In this document: positions 21,570-32,549 of the stretch, in pieces
Layout: every line of letters begins with the position of its first letter
Position numbering within the stretch: the first letter of the stretch is position 1
Assembly (NCBI GenBank): GCA_021642125.1
Contig: JAKIXB010000014.1
Coordinates: 248,001-312,000 of the forward strand
Length of the DNA: 64,000 bases
Source of the DNA: Nothophoma quercina
Taxonomy: Eukaryota > Ascomycota > Dothideomycetes > Pleosporales > Didymellaceae
Direction: 5' to 3'
The notes under the pieces: generated by a model
Database searches by the model: none
The model's input: the letters and a program-made list of their open reading frames with translations, nothing else
Told to the model about the DNA's origin: nothing
Position numbers and translations under genes: made by a program

Positions 21570-22669
21570 TCAAGTTCCCTGTATCCCAGCTTCCGCTTCT
21601 GCTCTGATGCGTTCATTTAAATTTCTCCACGTTGCCAAATCTGGCCTTGAAGTATCTTCGAATGGCGTGTATGTCAAATCAGAAAACAAGTCGTTATGAA
21701 TCTGGCTCTTGGGTCTGATGAACTCTCCTTTGCCCTGGGTTCCTTTGACCAGGTACCAGAAGTCCACAGGGAAAGCGCTTTCGGTGTGTTCCTTGGGTGC
21801 TTTGCTGGGATCGTCCCAGATCTCATGCATCTTCTCTTCGCCAAGCAAATCCATCTCAACCTTCTTGCCTGTGTACTGTTCTAGCAGCTTGCCAATCTGA
21901 GAATGCGAGATAGTGTCGCTGACGATGTTCAAGAATTGGTTGTGACTCTTTGCTGGCTCGAAGAGAGTAGCTACAAGAAAATTTGCAAAGTCGTCCAGGT
22001 GCGTGTAGTCTGCTTCCGCGTCTGGATTGCCGATCACATGGATCGTATACTTGTCGACTGCACTGGGGGCCTGTGTCCATGGACACCACACCTTCTCACG
22101 ATCTTGGTTGTAGAAGTCGCCACAGCCAATCATGGTAAAGCTCATCTTGCCTGATCGAATGGCTGGGTGGATAACGGTACGCTCGTTGGCTCTGTCGCAA
22201 ATCGAAAACTGCAAAAGCAGCACGAGAATGGTCTCAAAGCTTACTGTGCCTTCACATTCCAAGCTGGATGCACATAACCCATGGGATCATTCGTCTTGCG
22301 ATAGATGTGGTGCATCCCATATTCACTCGGATAGAGACGCTTGACGCCTGCATCGGCGGCTGCATCTTGGATAGTCGCCTGTGCTTCTAGCGCTGGGCCG
22401 TTCAAAGCTGACACGACAACATCCACTCCCTTCAATTCCTTTGCAAGCTGCTCGCGAGTGACGTTCTTAAGATCGAACGTCTTGATGGTGACAGACTTTG
22501 ATCCTTGCGATTCGGAACCAGGTGGTACAAAGGCAACGACTTTGAAGTCTTTGCGCTTGTTTGAGACTAATGCGTGGAGGATACGGTCGCCAATCTGTCC
22601 GTTAGCGCCGAATAGTGCGATTGTTGTGAAAGCTGCGGGCAACCCATAACTGTCCACGTGAGTGCCCAT
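21570..22669 (-). CDS. NmrA-like / isoflavone-reductase-like NAD(P)-binding protein
   Basis: Exons 22245-22669 and 21570-22191 with a 53-bp intron give 348 aa. The acceptor at 22192 (GCGACAG) restores the frame; the nearer TTTGCAG does not. The nucleotide-binding fingerprint ALFGANGQIGDRILHAL lies near the N-terminus. DVVVSALNGPALEAQ, VKRLYPSEYGMH and TVIHPAIRSG follow, as in atypical short-chain dehydrogenases of the NmrA/isoflavone-reductase/PCBER group. Members either reduce aromatic or isoflavonoid-like compounds or sense NAD(P). The usual catalytic YxxxK is not obvious here. The C-terminal part (KKVEMDLLGEEKMHEIWDD) fits the substrate lobe of the family. Exact role unknown. Confidence 0.85.
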
Positions 22670-23073
22670 CTTGAAGCTTAAAGTCGTTTGATGTGCTTTC
22701 CGATAATCTGGTTCAATGTTTCTAGACTTCGTGAAGCGTTGTTGATATATTATGGTAGGTGATGACGCAAGTATTGCTGGCGTATGATGCAGCAGACTTA
22801 CCGCACCAAGGGGTCATGATCGTCGCAGGGGTGTTGTAGTTTCTTCAATCAAAGAGTGCGGCAAAGAAGATGCAGAAGCGTTCCAGATTGGAAGGAAGGA
22901 ATCGATATTGACGCTGTTGCGATTGCGCAGATCCGAATAGTTGATTCAGTGCCTTCTGCGAGAGTCTTCGCGAGCATAACCTTACGCCGAGACACATCCC
23001 CCACTTCCGCGGGGCAACAGGGCAGGTGGAATTGTGTGGGTATAAAGGTTGGTGTGGACCACTCTCTTTGACT
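22670..23073. other. intergenic, no gene seen
   Basis: A 400-bp region holding the NmrA-like gene's promoter and the 3' end of the F-box-like gene. No further structure. Confidence 0.4.
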
Positions 23074-24600
23074 TCAACTTGACGATCCTGTCACGATTCC
23101 ACCCACCTGCTGATCGAATTCGCGCTTCCATAACGGCATTAACGCCCTTGCTCTGGGATCGTCTACGTCCATGTCAAATACCTCCAGTGTCACCTCGTGA
23201 CGATCTGCAATTTCTTGTGCCGTGTTGTTCATGTACTGTCTGATAATGCAGCGATCGAGTTGTCGCAGCCGGTCTTTACGCCGGTCGATGACGTTCTTGA
23301 TTAGCGACTTCAGCGACTGTTCAGACGGCAGTGGGAAATCTGTGTTCAAATGGACCTCGCGAATACTGTCTGGGAGCATGTCACCCAGACAAGGTATGTC
23401 ACTGTGAGTCCACGCTGCCGCGCCCTCTGGAATGACAGCGTCCCGTCCGAGGCGCTGTCCACTTTCCAAGGGTGGCCCGCAAAAAGGAATGACATCGACT
23501 TCCAACTTCAGCAGGTTGGCGAAGGTATGGAAGGAGGAAAGACCGTTGATGATCTCCCCGTGTAGCTCATCTACAGTGATGGCAAGATCAAGAAGAGTCT
23601 TGCCAAGGCGGCTAGCGAGCACCTGCAAGAATTCTCCCGGATTCCAGTCGAATCCGAGGCCGTCCCACTTCGTTTGGTGCGAGTATCTGAAGACCGTAAC
23701 AGCAGGTGTGTGGGACAAGAGGGCGTCTAGGCCATGCGCATCCATGCAGCAGCTGGCGAGTTCGATCCGGGTCAAGGGCGACTTGCTCGCATAGCGCCAG
23801 TGGAATGGGATGCCGCCCCAGTCGTCGTCAATGGCCACGCAGCTTACAGCGTACAGGTTGCGGATGCTGTTCAGAGCCATGAATGGCTGTAAACATTGCA
23901 GCCCAATGCGTACGTCGTACCCCTCTTCCACGAACGGTAAGATGGTCTCCAGCGACTGCAGAGCCTGCCATCTTCGTCCTCGGGTATTCTCGTTGGACAT
24001 GGAAACCAACGACTCGACAGATGGAACCAGTGCTTCGGCTGCCTCATCACTACGAACTTCATGCCATTGGTCTGGCAGTTGCAACGTCCTCAGGTTTGGG
24101 AGCAGAGCGAGAAGAGCGACTGTAGCGTATAGCTTGTCGCAGCTCTCTACAGCTGTAGCCCGATCTTCCTCCATGATTTCAATCCACCACTCCTCCAGAT
24201 CCGCACGGTTGGTGTTCTCGAAGAACTCTGCGTTGCGCAGGAGGGCTTTGATCTTGGTCATGGAATCCTCATCCTCCCGGAAGGTGTTCGTTGCGTTGTT
24301 CCTGTTTCGGCTGATCTCTTCGTCCGACCGACGGTCCCAGAGGTCCAGAGTCTCAATATACTCAGCTATGATGGGGTTCTGCGCAATTTCATGCATCACA
24401 CTAAGTGTGTCGGCGCGACGCGTCAAACCCTGATTGTGGGTGTGCTTCCATCGTCTTCTCAAGGTATTGTGGTCTTGAATTTGAGTTTTTGCGCGTTCAT
24501 ACACGGCTTTGCAGGAAAGTACAAACCCCTCGAGACCTGCAGGTCCCACGTAGTCGATAAAGTAATCAATAATCTCTGGAGGAAGATCAAGCAGCCGCAT
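23074..24600 (-). CDS. F-box-like protein
   Basis: A single-exon gene of 508 aa. It begins MRLLDLPPEIIDYFIDYVGP, continuing LEGFVLSCKAVYERAK. This is the LPPE-type F-box helix set that recruits Skp1 of SCF ubiquitin ligases. The rest is a weak leucine-rich-repeat-like scaffold: LALLPNLRTLQLPDQW, LNSIRNLYAVSC, LTRIELASCCMDAHGLDALL and LDLAITVDELHGEIINGL. It ends in a basic-acidic tail (QLDRCIIRQYMNN, EVTLEVFDMDVDD). Substrate-binding F-box proteins of this size are numerous in dothideomycetes, and the target is unknown. Unlike the F-box remnant at 17.4 kb, this frame is intact. Confidence 0.8.
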   Translation of the reverse strand: MRLLDLPPEIIDYFIDYVGPAGLEGFVLSCKAVYERAKTQIQDHNTLRRRWKHTHNQGLTRRADTLSVMHEIAQNPIIAEYIETLDLWDRRSDEEISRNRNNATNTFREDEDSMTKIKALLRNAEFFENTNRADLEEWWIEIMEEDRATAVESCDKLYATVALLALLPNLRTLQLPDQWHEVRSDEAAEALVPSVESLVSMSNENTRGRRWQALQSLETILPFVEEGYDVRIGLQCLQPFMALNSIRNLYAVSCVAIDDDWGGIPFHWRYASKSPLTRIELASCCMDAHGLDALLSHTPAVTVFRYSHQTKWDGLGFDWNPGEFLQVLASRLGKTLLDLAITVDELHGEIINGLSSFHTFANLLKLEVDVIPFCGPPLESGQRLGRDAVIPEGAAAWTHSDIPCLGDMLPDSIREVHLNTDFPLPSEQSLKSLIKNVIDRRKDRLRQLDRCIIRQYMNNTAQEIADRHEVTLEVFDMDVDDPRARALMPLWKREFDQQVGGIVTGSSS

Positions 24601-25555
24601 CGTGAAGCCGAGAGTCGTACCCGACGCAGCAGCAGTGAGACAAAGTGACGAGTTATGTACTGTGTCTGGGGAGCCGTGGTAGATACGCGTGCTGATAGCA
24701 GCGACAGAAAAGGAGGGGCTTCGAGACCACGTTCTGACAGGAACCCACGTTGCAGATCTTTGTAGAACGGCCGCGAATTAAATTTGCTGCAAGCGTTGGG
24801 TGAAGGTTATCCGATCCTGGTTTACGTCATCGACACTAGCCTTTTCCGGTACAAGACCCACCAATGAAGGCGTCGTGTTCCAATTAGCGCAATTCTGTTG
24901 TTTACAATCAAAACAATGAGACTTCTTTAGCTTGTGCTTTTTTCTCATACCCGCAGTAGACAATCACTGACAATCACCATGACAGAGCAGCATTGCGAAG
25001 ATCCGTTTCTGAGTGGGGCTTTCCCCGCTGTCAGACAGCGATTACGATCGATCGTCCAGATCTCAGCTTCGAAGGATTCGAGGCGGAAGACTGGCCTAGT
25101 GACGAATCAATCACTTACTTGTTACGGATGAGCAGTATCAGTCAGTGGCGATATTGTTCGATACTGACTGTATAACTACCTGAGTATGGCAAGGTCGACT
25201 ATAATTCTACAGATCCTGGGAATCACGACAGATTCTCGATGCTTTTCCCCACCTAGCTCACAGTGGCTCCTACGCAAAGACGATAAAGGCCGACTACAGC
25301 CACATCCTCCGCACCATCATCCACAGCCTATTCACGTAGATCTTCAGGTCTCTTTCCAGCCTTGCGCTTCATCATTCAAAGTACGCAGCTTCACCGTCAC
25401 ACAAGCTCATGTTGGGCAGGACCATACCCGACCGACACACTGATCTGTTCCGGACGAGCAGCAGTGAAGCCACACGCCAGCGATGAATTTGCCCTCAATC
25501 CCATCGCCGACACTATTTCCGTACAAGTGCGAGTAATTTTCGTCATAGGCTAGCC
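24601..25555. other. intergenic, no gene seen
   Basis: Almost 1 kb with only short open frames on the plus strand (for example from 24954, MTEQHCEDPFLSG) that have no recognised relatives. Confidence 0.4.
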
Positions 25556-27116
25556 CATCACCATCGTCATCAAAAAAAATTCAGCAAGGTGAAGTTTCAT
25601 AACATCGTGTACTGGTGGCTGCTTCGGTCGTACTGTCGGCTCAGATATCTTGTCGGGTCCATATTCGCTCGGCTGCTCTTCTTCGGCAGCTTCAAATTCG
25701 CCCGGGTATCCGTCGTCGTTGTTTCCATCATTGTCATCAAATTCAGGCCTGGGTGCTCCGTTGTTGATGTCGTACTCAAGATTGACCTTCTTTTCTTGCT
25801 TCTCTTTGATGAAGACAGGGAACTCTTTCAGAACTTGAGAGTTTGTCCACGATGTTGCACGCAAAAGAGCGCCACTTCTGCAGGAGTTAGGAATTTCTTT
25901 GGTACCATGTTACCAAACCGCTGGCTCAATTTAGCTAAACCTGCTCCGCTTGTCGTCGCCGAGGATGCGCGTGTAGATAATGGCAGCGATGACCTTAGTA
26001 CTGAAACCTAGATAGATCCTGATGTCAATGCGGCCCGCTCGATATAGAGCCGGGTCCAACGACTTCGGTGCGTTGACCGTGATGGTGGCAATGTAGCCTT
26101 CTTTCGAACCCAGTCCGTCTAAAACATTGAGCAAGTTACTCAGAGTGACCCGGGTTTTTTTGGGCGGCAACAGTATCTTGTTCTCCTTACCACCGGCACC
26201 GACAGTAACACTCGAAGGTGACGATACCGACACAATTGTGTCACTGTTATGTCGAGCGCCCGAAGAACTGCTGGTGCTAGAGAGTTTGTCGGCACTGTGA
26301 CCATCAAACGCTCACGAACAATAATCATCTCGTCGATGTCTCTAAAGACAACCACGCACCGCTTAGGCCGTGCCTGATGCATGTGCATCAACTCCTTCTC
26401 GTCCATGCCTACCAATTTGAACTGGTACAGCTCGAGACTCCATTCGTTCGTGATGGCCTTGTACAGGCTTGTCTTGCCTGTCCCTGGAGGGCCGTGGAAC
26501 ACACAACCTCTTCGATACGGGATTCTATATCAGTGGTAGAAGCCTTTAGTGTCGGGATCAAAGAAATCTTGCAAACCGGCAACCAACTCTTCCTTTGCCG
26601 TTGGATCGATGTCGACAGTACACATGAGTCATTTCGTATCGGCATGCGTTTGGTTGTCATTCCCACTCTAGACATAACTGATATCGATCTGTCCCATCTC
26701 TGACTTCGTGCCTCGACGCACTGTCGGTCCAATGCCCACGGGTGTTATCATCCTGAAATACGACAAGCTCGCTTTGGAAGAAGAGCGGTACGAAATTAGC
26801 AGAGCTAACTGTTGGATGGTGATGATCATCATCCTTGTCGTTGATGACCTCCGAATTGTCACACAAATCCGTCGCGCAACCAGACTATTGTTTCGCCAGC
26901 GTACAGCTTAGCCGAGATGTAGGCATCGAAAGCCCAGGCAAGATATGCCATGTTGATTTGACCCGCGATTTGGGCTGGAAGACAGTCCTGTACAAGCTTG
27001 AACAATGACTTCTTCTTACCGGCTTGCATTGACTCATCTAAGAGTGTCGAGAAAGTTGGGTTTTGTCGTTTTCTCCTTCTTCTTGATATGGCGGTGGCAG
27101 CATTGATCATCTGCAT
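25556..27116 (-). pseudogene. Decayed BCS1-like AAA ATPase gene
   Basis: Minus-strand pieces follow the order of a BCS1-type AAA protein. TVDIDPTAKEELVAGLQDFF, then DPDTKGFYH-stop-YRIPYRRGCVFHG leads into the Walker A GPPGTGKTSL at about 26475-26500. CVVVFRDIDEM is the Walker B, RVTLSNLLNVLDGLGSKEG is the sensor region and DPALYRAGRIDIRIYLGF is the arginine-finger end. The C-terminal tail is FGNMVPKKFLTPAEVAL. A TGA stands where a tryptophan is expected (FYHWYRIPYRRG-like). A frameshift lies near 26270 and another near 25865. BCS1 itself is a mitochondrial inner-membrane chaperone for the Rieske protein. Fungi carry many BCS1-like paralogues of unknown role, and this copy is one of those, no longer functional. 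The 5' part above about 26700 is only weakly recognisable. Confidence 0.75.
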
Positions 27117-27816
27117 CGCTGTCCGACATTGTGGGCGAGCCCGGACAAGAACCCACAGTTAAACAGGTATGGGGCTGCGGATGGTCTGATGAGACTGCAG
27201 GTCGTGCATGATGTATCCTAAGGAACCATTCCGGCTGGCATTCATTTGGCAGTGGAAAGACCCACGCTGAAATGTCTAGGTGCTGTGCATACTGTATCGT
27301 TCTTTTCATTCGAGAAGTCTGACTATATTGAGTGGTTCTTGGGTTGCATACACAACTTATGCTAGATCGTTCCATTACATTTGCTGGCCTGCGAAAGTAC
27401 GAAAAGTACAGTATGTTGCTTTGTGCTCCAGTGCCTTCTCCCTGGCAAGCTTTATCAGTTGAGGCAAGAAAAGTATGTAGATCTTCTCTCGAAAGAACGC
27501 GCATCTTCCACACATTTCTGTATGGATTTTCCAAGGCTGCTTGTTTATCAGCTTCGTTGCTTGCTGCAGCTCTTTCATTAGCTCATGACCGCTTCCCACA
27601 CTCTTCTCCTTGTTAGTCATAATCACAACATGTTCAAAAGACTGAAAGACGTTGCGATGGAAGGGATTGGCGCGGCGTTAAAGTGCGTAAGCACCATTGA
27701 TGCTCATCAAACGGTCCCGTGTGGGGATGGGGTGATGACGACCACAGAAGGAAGTTCTCATGGAAAACGAGACTAAGCTGGAAAGGCTCCAAGAGGATCA
27801 TGTCGGCAGGAACCGG
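27117..27816. other. unassigned stretch upstream of the BCS1-like remnant
   Basis: Contains minus-strand open frames of 83 and 166 codons (27034-27626) that might belong to the decayed AAA gene's 5' half or to another lost gene. I recognise no domain in them. Confidence 0.3.
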
Positions 27817-28620
27817 TCACACTGTCACCTCCGCCTGCTCCATAGCAACCAGCGCCCTGCCCACACTCCCCACACTCCCCACACTCCCCACCGCCACACC
27901 TTCCTCCTGCACCTTCCTCAGCCTCTCCTTCCAGAACTCCCACCTCCCCAAATCCATCACATCATCCTGCGACACTCTCTACATATCCCTCAACAGCCCA
28001 TTACAACTCCCTCTCAACGCCCAATTCCTCTCCCCTCCCCTCGCCCCTTCCCAAAACCTTCTCCCGCAGACTACAAACCATTCCGCCGCAGCTGGAACCT
28101 CGAAATCAAGCACCGCGTTACTGCTCTCCAGCGCATTAGCAACGACCTCGTAATCCCAGTCAAGTGGTATGCCCGCGAGATTGGCATTGGCAAGACGGGC
28201 GACGATATTTGCTCTGTGAATGTGTTCATCACGAAATGTAGCGCGCCAGGTATAAGTCAGGTAGCGATCGGACCAGAGGTTGCCGAAGCCCAGGAGATGT
28301 TTCCAAAACCCTTCATGAGCGGCGTTCAGAGGGGAAGCGGGATTCGGGAGGTCTTGAATGGCGTGGAGTAGTGCTAGCAGCGCGTCGGTGTGCTCTTGCG
28401 GCAGCTCCAGTAAGGCGTCAATGAGTAGTCCCTAAAGGCGGTGAAGGTGTTCCCTAGGATTGGTGGCGGTCGCAATGGGTCTGGTGATGGCTTGGGCAGC
28501 GTCGGTGGGCGTGGTGCCCTGACCAAGGTAGTCTTTCAGTGCTTGTGCTTCTTGGGGGTGACAGCCATCCTTGATGTCGCCGTCTGGGGCTATGTGCCAT
28601 GCAAACCAGTCGTCCGACAT
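27817..28620 (-). pseudogene. DUF3632-type gene interrupted by two TAG codons at tryptophan positions
   Basis: From the ATG at 28620 (MSDDWFAWHIAPDGD) to the TGA at 27817 one frame of 268 codons runs through, broken only by TAG at 28432-28434 (codon 63) and TAG at 27979-27981 (codon 214). Between and around them the protein is well preserved. It includes GCHPQEAQALKDYL, TPTDAAQAITRPI, then LIDALLELPQEHTDALLALL, FWKHLLGFGNLWSDRY and ANLAGIPLDWDYEVVANALE, the hallmarks of the fungal DUF3632 family of unknown function. At both stops relatives should carry Trp (LxGLL and RDMxRVSQDDVM), so each fits TGG to TAG. It is recently inactivated, or read through if the stops are suppressed. A 9-bp tandem repeat lies near its 3' end. 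Confidence 0.75.
27856..27893. repeat. Short minisatellite, unit CCCACACTC
   Basis: About four head-to-tail copies of a 9-bp unit lie inside the DUF3632 reading frame, where they encode a repeated Gly-Ser-Val on the minus strand. The unit keeps the frame. Confidence 0.7.
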
Positions 28621-28793
28621 GATTTCTCTGAACAAGTGAGGCAAAAGAGTCGATCGGGTAGGCGGAGATAGTTATCTAAATCCGTGTGTTTTGGCCCTGT
28701 AGTTCGAAGATGCTCAGTACAAGAAATGAGCGCCACTTCGACACGCAGCACGCCTGATTGACGTCACAAGATGTTTGTTCCACTCTGCTCTAT

Positions 28794-29246
28794 TCATCCC
28801 TTCGTCTCGCGACCTTCAATTATCGTTCCTTCCTCGATAACGCAAGTCTCCGTTCCAACCATGACCCGCATATTCTCGACATCAAATAAGTACTCCTCAT
28901 CCGGCTTCACCTTCTCTTCGTAATACTCGTCCTCATACGCCTTCTCAAAATCTTCATATTTCCTCACGTAGAAATCTGCCATGCCGTCATACGACAGTGT
29001 GGGTTGGCTGGTGAGGTTCTTGTGAGCGGTTGTGGTGTGATACTAGAGAACCGTGAGTGAAACTGATCAGTGGAAGCATGGAACGGAGTCGTGGACCTGA
29101 GTATATTTCACAACACCATGGCGCTGAAGCCATGATGAGACTAGGGGTGCGTGCTTCTCTGCCCAGTGTCTGTGGTACTCCTCTTCTGAGATTTTTGGGT
29201 TGCGGTTCGCGAATACGGAGATGCGGATTAGGTTCTCTGTTGACAT
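28794..29246 (-). CDS. EthD-domain protein (dimeric alpha/beta barrel)
   Basis: Exons 29097-29246 and 28794-29042, with a 54-bp intron, give 132 aa. The start at 29246 is MSTENLIRISVFANRNPKIS. The signature YHRHWAEKHAPLV, then WLQRHGVVKYTQYH and ending YDGMADFYVRKYEDFEKAY, is that of the EthD family. These small ferredoxin-like barrels dimerise and in fungi often act as dehydratases, decarboxylases or isomerase-like helpers in aromatic or polyketide metabolism. It is the first gene of the block of five minus-strand genes that ends at the cytosolic intradiol dioxygenase. That placement suggests a role in aromatic breakdown, possibly lactone isomerisation. That is inference only. Confidence 0.85.
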
Positions 29247-29444
29247 GTTGGCAACGGTGTGATGGCGGGTTGCAGTCGAGTGTGTCTCGATGTGGAACAG
29301 CATCAAATCTGGGAAGAGGGGAGGGTTTTCGCCAGAATACGCATAAGCCCTTACTTCGCATTGATGACATCATGACTTGGACCATATCGAGGTAGTGGTT
29401 AGGGAATCTGTGACAGAGTTGAGGGCATACGATATATTTGTCGT

Positions 29445-30258
29445 CTAGCAGAACCACCCTCCATCGACGGGTAGTGCGACTCCAGTAATAAACGAGCTGG
29501 CATCCGAGATCAAGAACTCGACTGTCGCTGGAATCTCCTTCTGATCTGCCGTTCTCCCAAGCGGCAAGAAACTGTAGTCCACTTCCCTCCCGAGAAGTTC
29601 GTAACTATTCCGTAACATAGGTGTGTCAACTGGTCCACTGCATACATTCGTCAGCCCTTCCACTCAACAACACCTTTTATCGAGGGGACACTTACGGGCA
29701 AAAACAATTACACCTGATCTTCTTCGGCCCCAGCTCTTTCGCAGCTACTCTCGTCATTCCAACAATCGCATGCTTGCTGCTCGCGTACGCAAGATTGTTG
29801 GGCGAACCCATAAGGCCGAGGATGCTCGAGGCGTTGACAATCGAACCACCTTCGTTGATGTGAGGGACCTGCGCTCTCAGACAGTTCCTCAGCCCGATGA
29901 CATTGACACTGTAGATGAAGTCCCAGTCATCATCATCAACGTCTTGGATTGGAACGACGTTGCTCTGTCTCCCAATAACACCGGCCAGGTTCGCACAACC
30001 GTCCAGCTTGCCGAAAGCCGCTACGGTCTCGAATATCCAATCTTCGACCTCTTTGCGCTTAGAAACATCGACCTGGGAAGCTATGATTTTCAAGTCCGGA
30101 TACGTATTTTTCAGCTCCTTGTACAGAGCTTGGAGAGGTTCAATTTGAATATCGGCCAGGGATAGTATGGCGCCTTTACTGGCGAAGAGTCGGGCGGTCT
30201 CGAGGCCCATGCCGGACGCTGCGCCAGTGATGACGATGACTTTGTCTTTAAGTGACAT
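29445..30258 (-). CDS. Short-chain dehydrogenase/reductase (classical SDR)
   Basis: Exons 29696-30258 and 29445-29637 with a 58-bp intron give 251 aa, the normal length for a classical SDR. The start at 30258 (MSLKDKVIVITGAASGMGLE) opens with the cofactor motif TGxxxGxG. DGCANLAGVIG is the NAG-type strand, GGSIVNASSILGL carries the catalytic Ser, and YASSKHAIVGMTR carries the catalytic Tyr and Lys. An acidic residue follows the second strand (LSLADIQ), which favours NAD over NADP. It lies 200 bp from the EthD gene on the same strand. In the ring-cleavage setting it could oxidise a dihydrodiol to a catechol or reduce a keto acid. The substrate is not readable. Confidence 0.88.
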
Positions 30259-30833
30259 CTCGATAAAATTCGTGGAGTTTGAGGAGGAGATGAGATGGTC
30301 TGTCAATGCAAACGAAGGCGGCTCTTTACCTTAGTTACTTACCACCGGGCCCCGCTAGGGCTAGCTGGCTATTCTGATCGTGAGTAGCGCGCTACCCGCA
30401 CTATCGATGAACGGAAGCAGGAACGTGTTACGAGCCGTTGACCACTGTGGACATGAGGCCGTGCGCAAGGTGCAATCAGGAGTGTCGATAGGGCAGGCGT
30501 GGAGCTTGGTGTCCAGAAGCAACCCCACTCTGAACCCTGATTTTGAAGTCGTGGCAATAAGGTATCGCGAAAATTAGACTCCAAAGTTGGACGCCTTGAA
30601 GCACACCGCGAGTCCACATAATGGTTCCAGCCGCTTTTCTGATGATCAAGGGTGTTAACAGCTTTTGATACATCCGATATGTGGAGCACTTTGATGCACC
30701 GGCTACGGAAGCCGCCAACAGCACGAGGCTCAATGCTACCTCGCCGCGAGGAAGCTGCAGTGACATACGTATTGTACATCGTGATCGCCTCCAGGGGTGA
30801 GATTTTGGTCTTCTTTGTCGCTACAGCTACACT
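30259..30833. other. intergenic, no gene seen
   Basis: A 575-bp region between the 3' end of the acyl-CoA dehydrogenase gene and the SDR start. It has overlapping open frames but nothing recognisable. It probably contains the SDR promoter. Confidence 0.4.
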
Positions 30834-32164
30834 TTATATCTCCTGCTTGTACTCCTTGTTGAATGCTCTCCCAATGACCATGCGTCTGACTTCGCTTGTT
30901 CCAGCACCGATCTCATACAGTTTTGCGTCCCTCAGTATCCGCCCAACAGGCACCTCATTCATATACCCCATTCCACCCATGAGCTGCACCGCATCAGCCG
31001 CAACCTCGCTCGCGCGCTCCGCCGCATACAGGATGGCACCGGCGCAATCCTGCGTCTTGATGTTGGGATCTGCGTGACTCTCGTCCACAGCGCGAGCAAC
31101 GCTGTAAGTGAACGCAGAGGAAGCGCGGTACTTGGTATACATATCCGCTAGCTTACCCTGAACGAGCTGGTTGTGCGCGATGGGCTGGCCGAACTGCTTT
31201 CGCTGATGTGTATACGGCAGCACGTTGTCAAGACTGGCTTGCATGAGCCCAAGAGGGCCGGCAGAGAGGACGAGGCGCTCCAGATCTAAGCCTTCCATCA
31301 AGACCCGCACACCCTTGTTCAGCTGGCCCAACATGTTCTCCTTGGGCACGAAGACGTCTTCGAAGACGAGCTCGCCAGTGTTTGAGCCACGCATGCCCAG
31401 CTTGTCGAGCTTGTTGGCGACCGAGAAGCCCTTTGTGTCTGTGTCGACGATGAAAGCGGTTATGCCCTTGGAAGCGGCATCAGGGGCGGTCTTGGCGTAG
31501 ACGACGATGGTGTGTGCATCTGGACCCTACCAGTCGTCAGCATATCCCTCTATGCTGCTTGTAAGCGGAAGGTATTTACATTGGTGATCCACATCTTCGT
31601 CCCGTTGAGCAAATACCCGCCATCCACCTCCTTCGCCGTCGTCTTCATGCTCACGACATCACTCCCCGCCGAATGCTCACTCATCGCCAACCCACCAATC
31701 TTCTCCCCACTAACCAGCCCCGGGAGATACTTCTTCTTCTGCTCTTCATTGCCATTCAGCATCAGCTGGTTCACACAGAGCTGGCTATGCGCCGCATAGC
31801 TCAGCCCTATACTCCCGCTTGCTCGCGACAGCTCCTCCATAACGACGCAGTGTGCTTGGTATCCCATTGCTAGACCGCCGTACTCTTCACTCGCAGTTAT
31901 GCCGAGGAAGCCAGCTTCGCCGAATTTCTGCCACATGTCGTTGGGGAAAGCATTGTCGCGGTCTGTCTTCGCCGCGAGTTCTTCGGGAATCTCGCGGCGG
32001 GTAAAGTCTTGCACGCTCTCGCGGAGCTCGTCGAGATCGGATTGCGAGGGCGGCGTGAAGTTTACAGGGTGTTTGGTGGAGGCATGGCGGATGGTAGACA
32101 GTGGTGCGACACGAGGTGCGTGACGAAGGGTGCATGAGAGCAGGCGTGGTGCTAGAGTTACCAT
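30834..32164 (-). CDS. Isovaleryl-CoA dehydrogenase, mitochondrial
   Basis: Exons 31580-32164 and 30834-31526 with a 53-bp intron give 425 aa. The first 30 residues (MVTLAPRLLSCTLRHAPRVA) form a mitochondrial presequence. The FAD- and substrate-binding motifs are present: GFLGITASEEYGGLAMGY, LAMSEHSAGSDVVSM, MWITNG across the splice, and LMGGMGYMNEVPVGRILRDA. The catalytic base in this subfamily is the glutamate of GLDLERLVLSAGPLG (about residue 278), a position specific to isovaleryl-CoA dehydrogenases; other acyl-CoA dehydrogenases have it near the C-terminus. The enzyme converts isovaleryl-CoA to 3-methylcrotonyl-CoA in leucine breakdown and passes electrons to ETF. It stands inside the aromatic cluster but has no obvious step there. 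Confidence 0.92.
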
Positions 32165-32549
32165 TGTGAGTCTTGTGTATGCGGATAGGAGCAGGTTCGT
32201 ACAGGGCGAAAGAAATTGTATTGTTGCATACTGGGCGTTGCAGCGGAGAAGAGCGGCTCAAGAGTAAGCCGAGGCAGGCGCCTGCCTTTTTGGTGTGGAG
32301 ACGCACGGATGGGGAAGGCGGGTTCATTCCGCTCCAAACACAAAGCTGAAAAGGGACAGTAAAGTGAGAAAGCTCATGAATTCGACAGAAAGAGGCATTG
32401 AAGAGAGATATTCCACGCCTCATTGCGCGCCTGTTTTCTGGTCACATGTTACAGCTCTCATCGAGGTTCGCAGTCACTATAAAGAGGCGTTGGAGACAAA
32501 GGTGCGATTGCTGAATCAGACATCTCATCCACCATCTACTATTCAACGC
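32165..32549. other. intergenic, no gene seen
   Basis: A 385-bp region containing the promoter of the isovaleryl-CoA dehydrogenase gene. The plus-strand open frame crossing it runs antisense into the next gene and is a shadow. Confidence 0.4.

Noticed and set aside
27856..27893. Short direct repeats as a possible CRISPR array
   Set aside because: Units are 9 bp, contiguous without spacers, in a eukaryotic coding frame. It is a minisatellite.
30476..30766. 96-codon minus-strand open frame between SDR and acyl-CoA dehydrogenase
   Set aside because: No motif. It overlaps a second frame of equal quality and is therefore probably chance.
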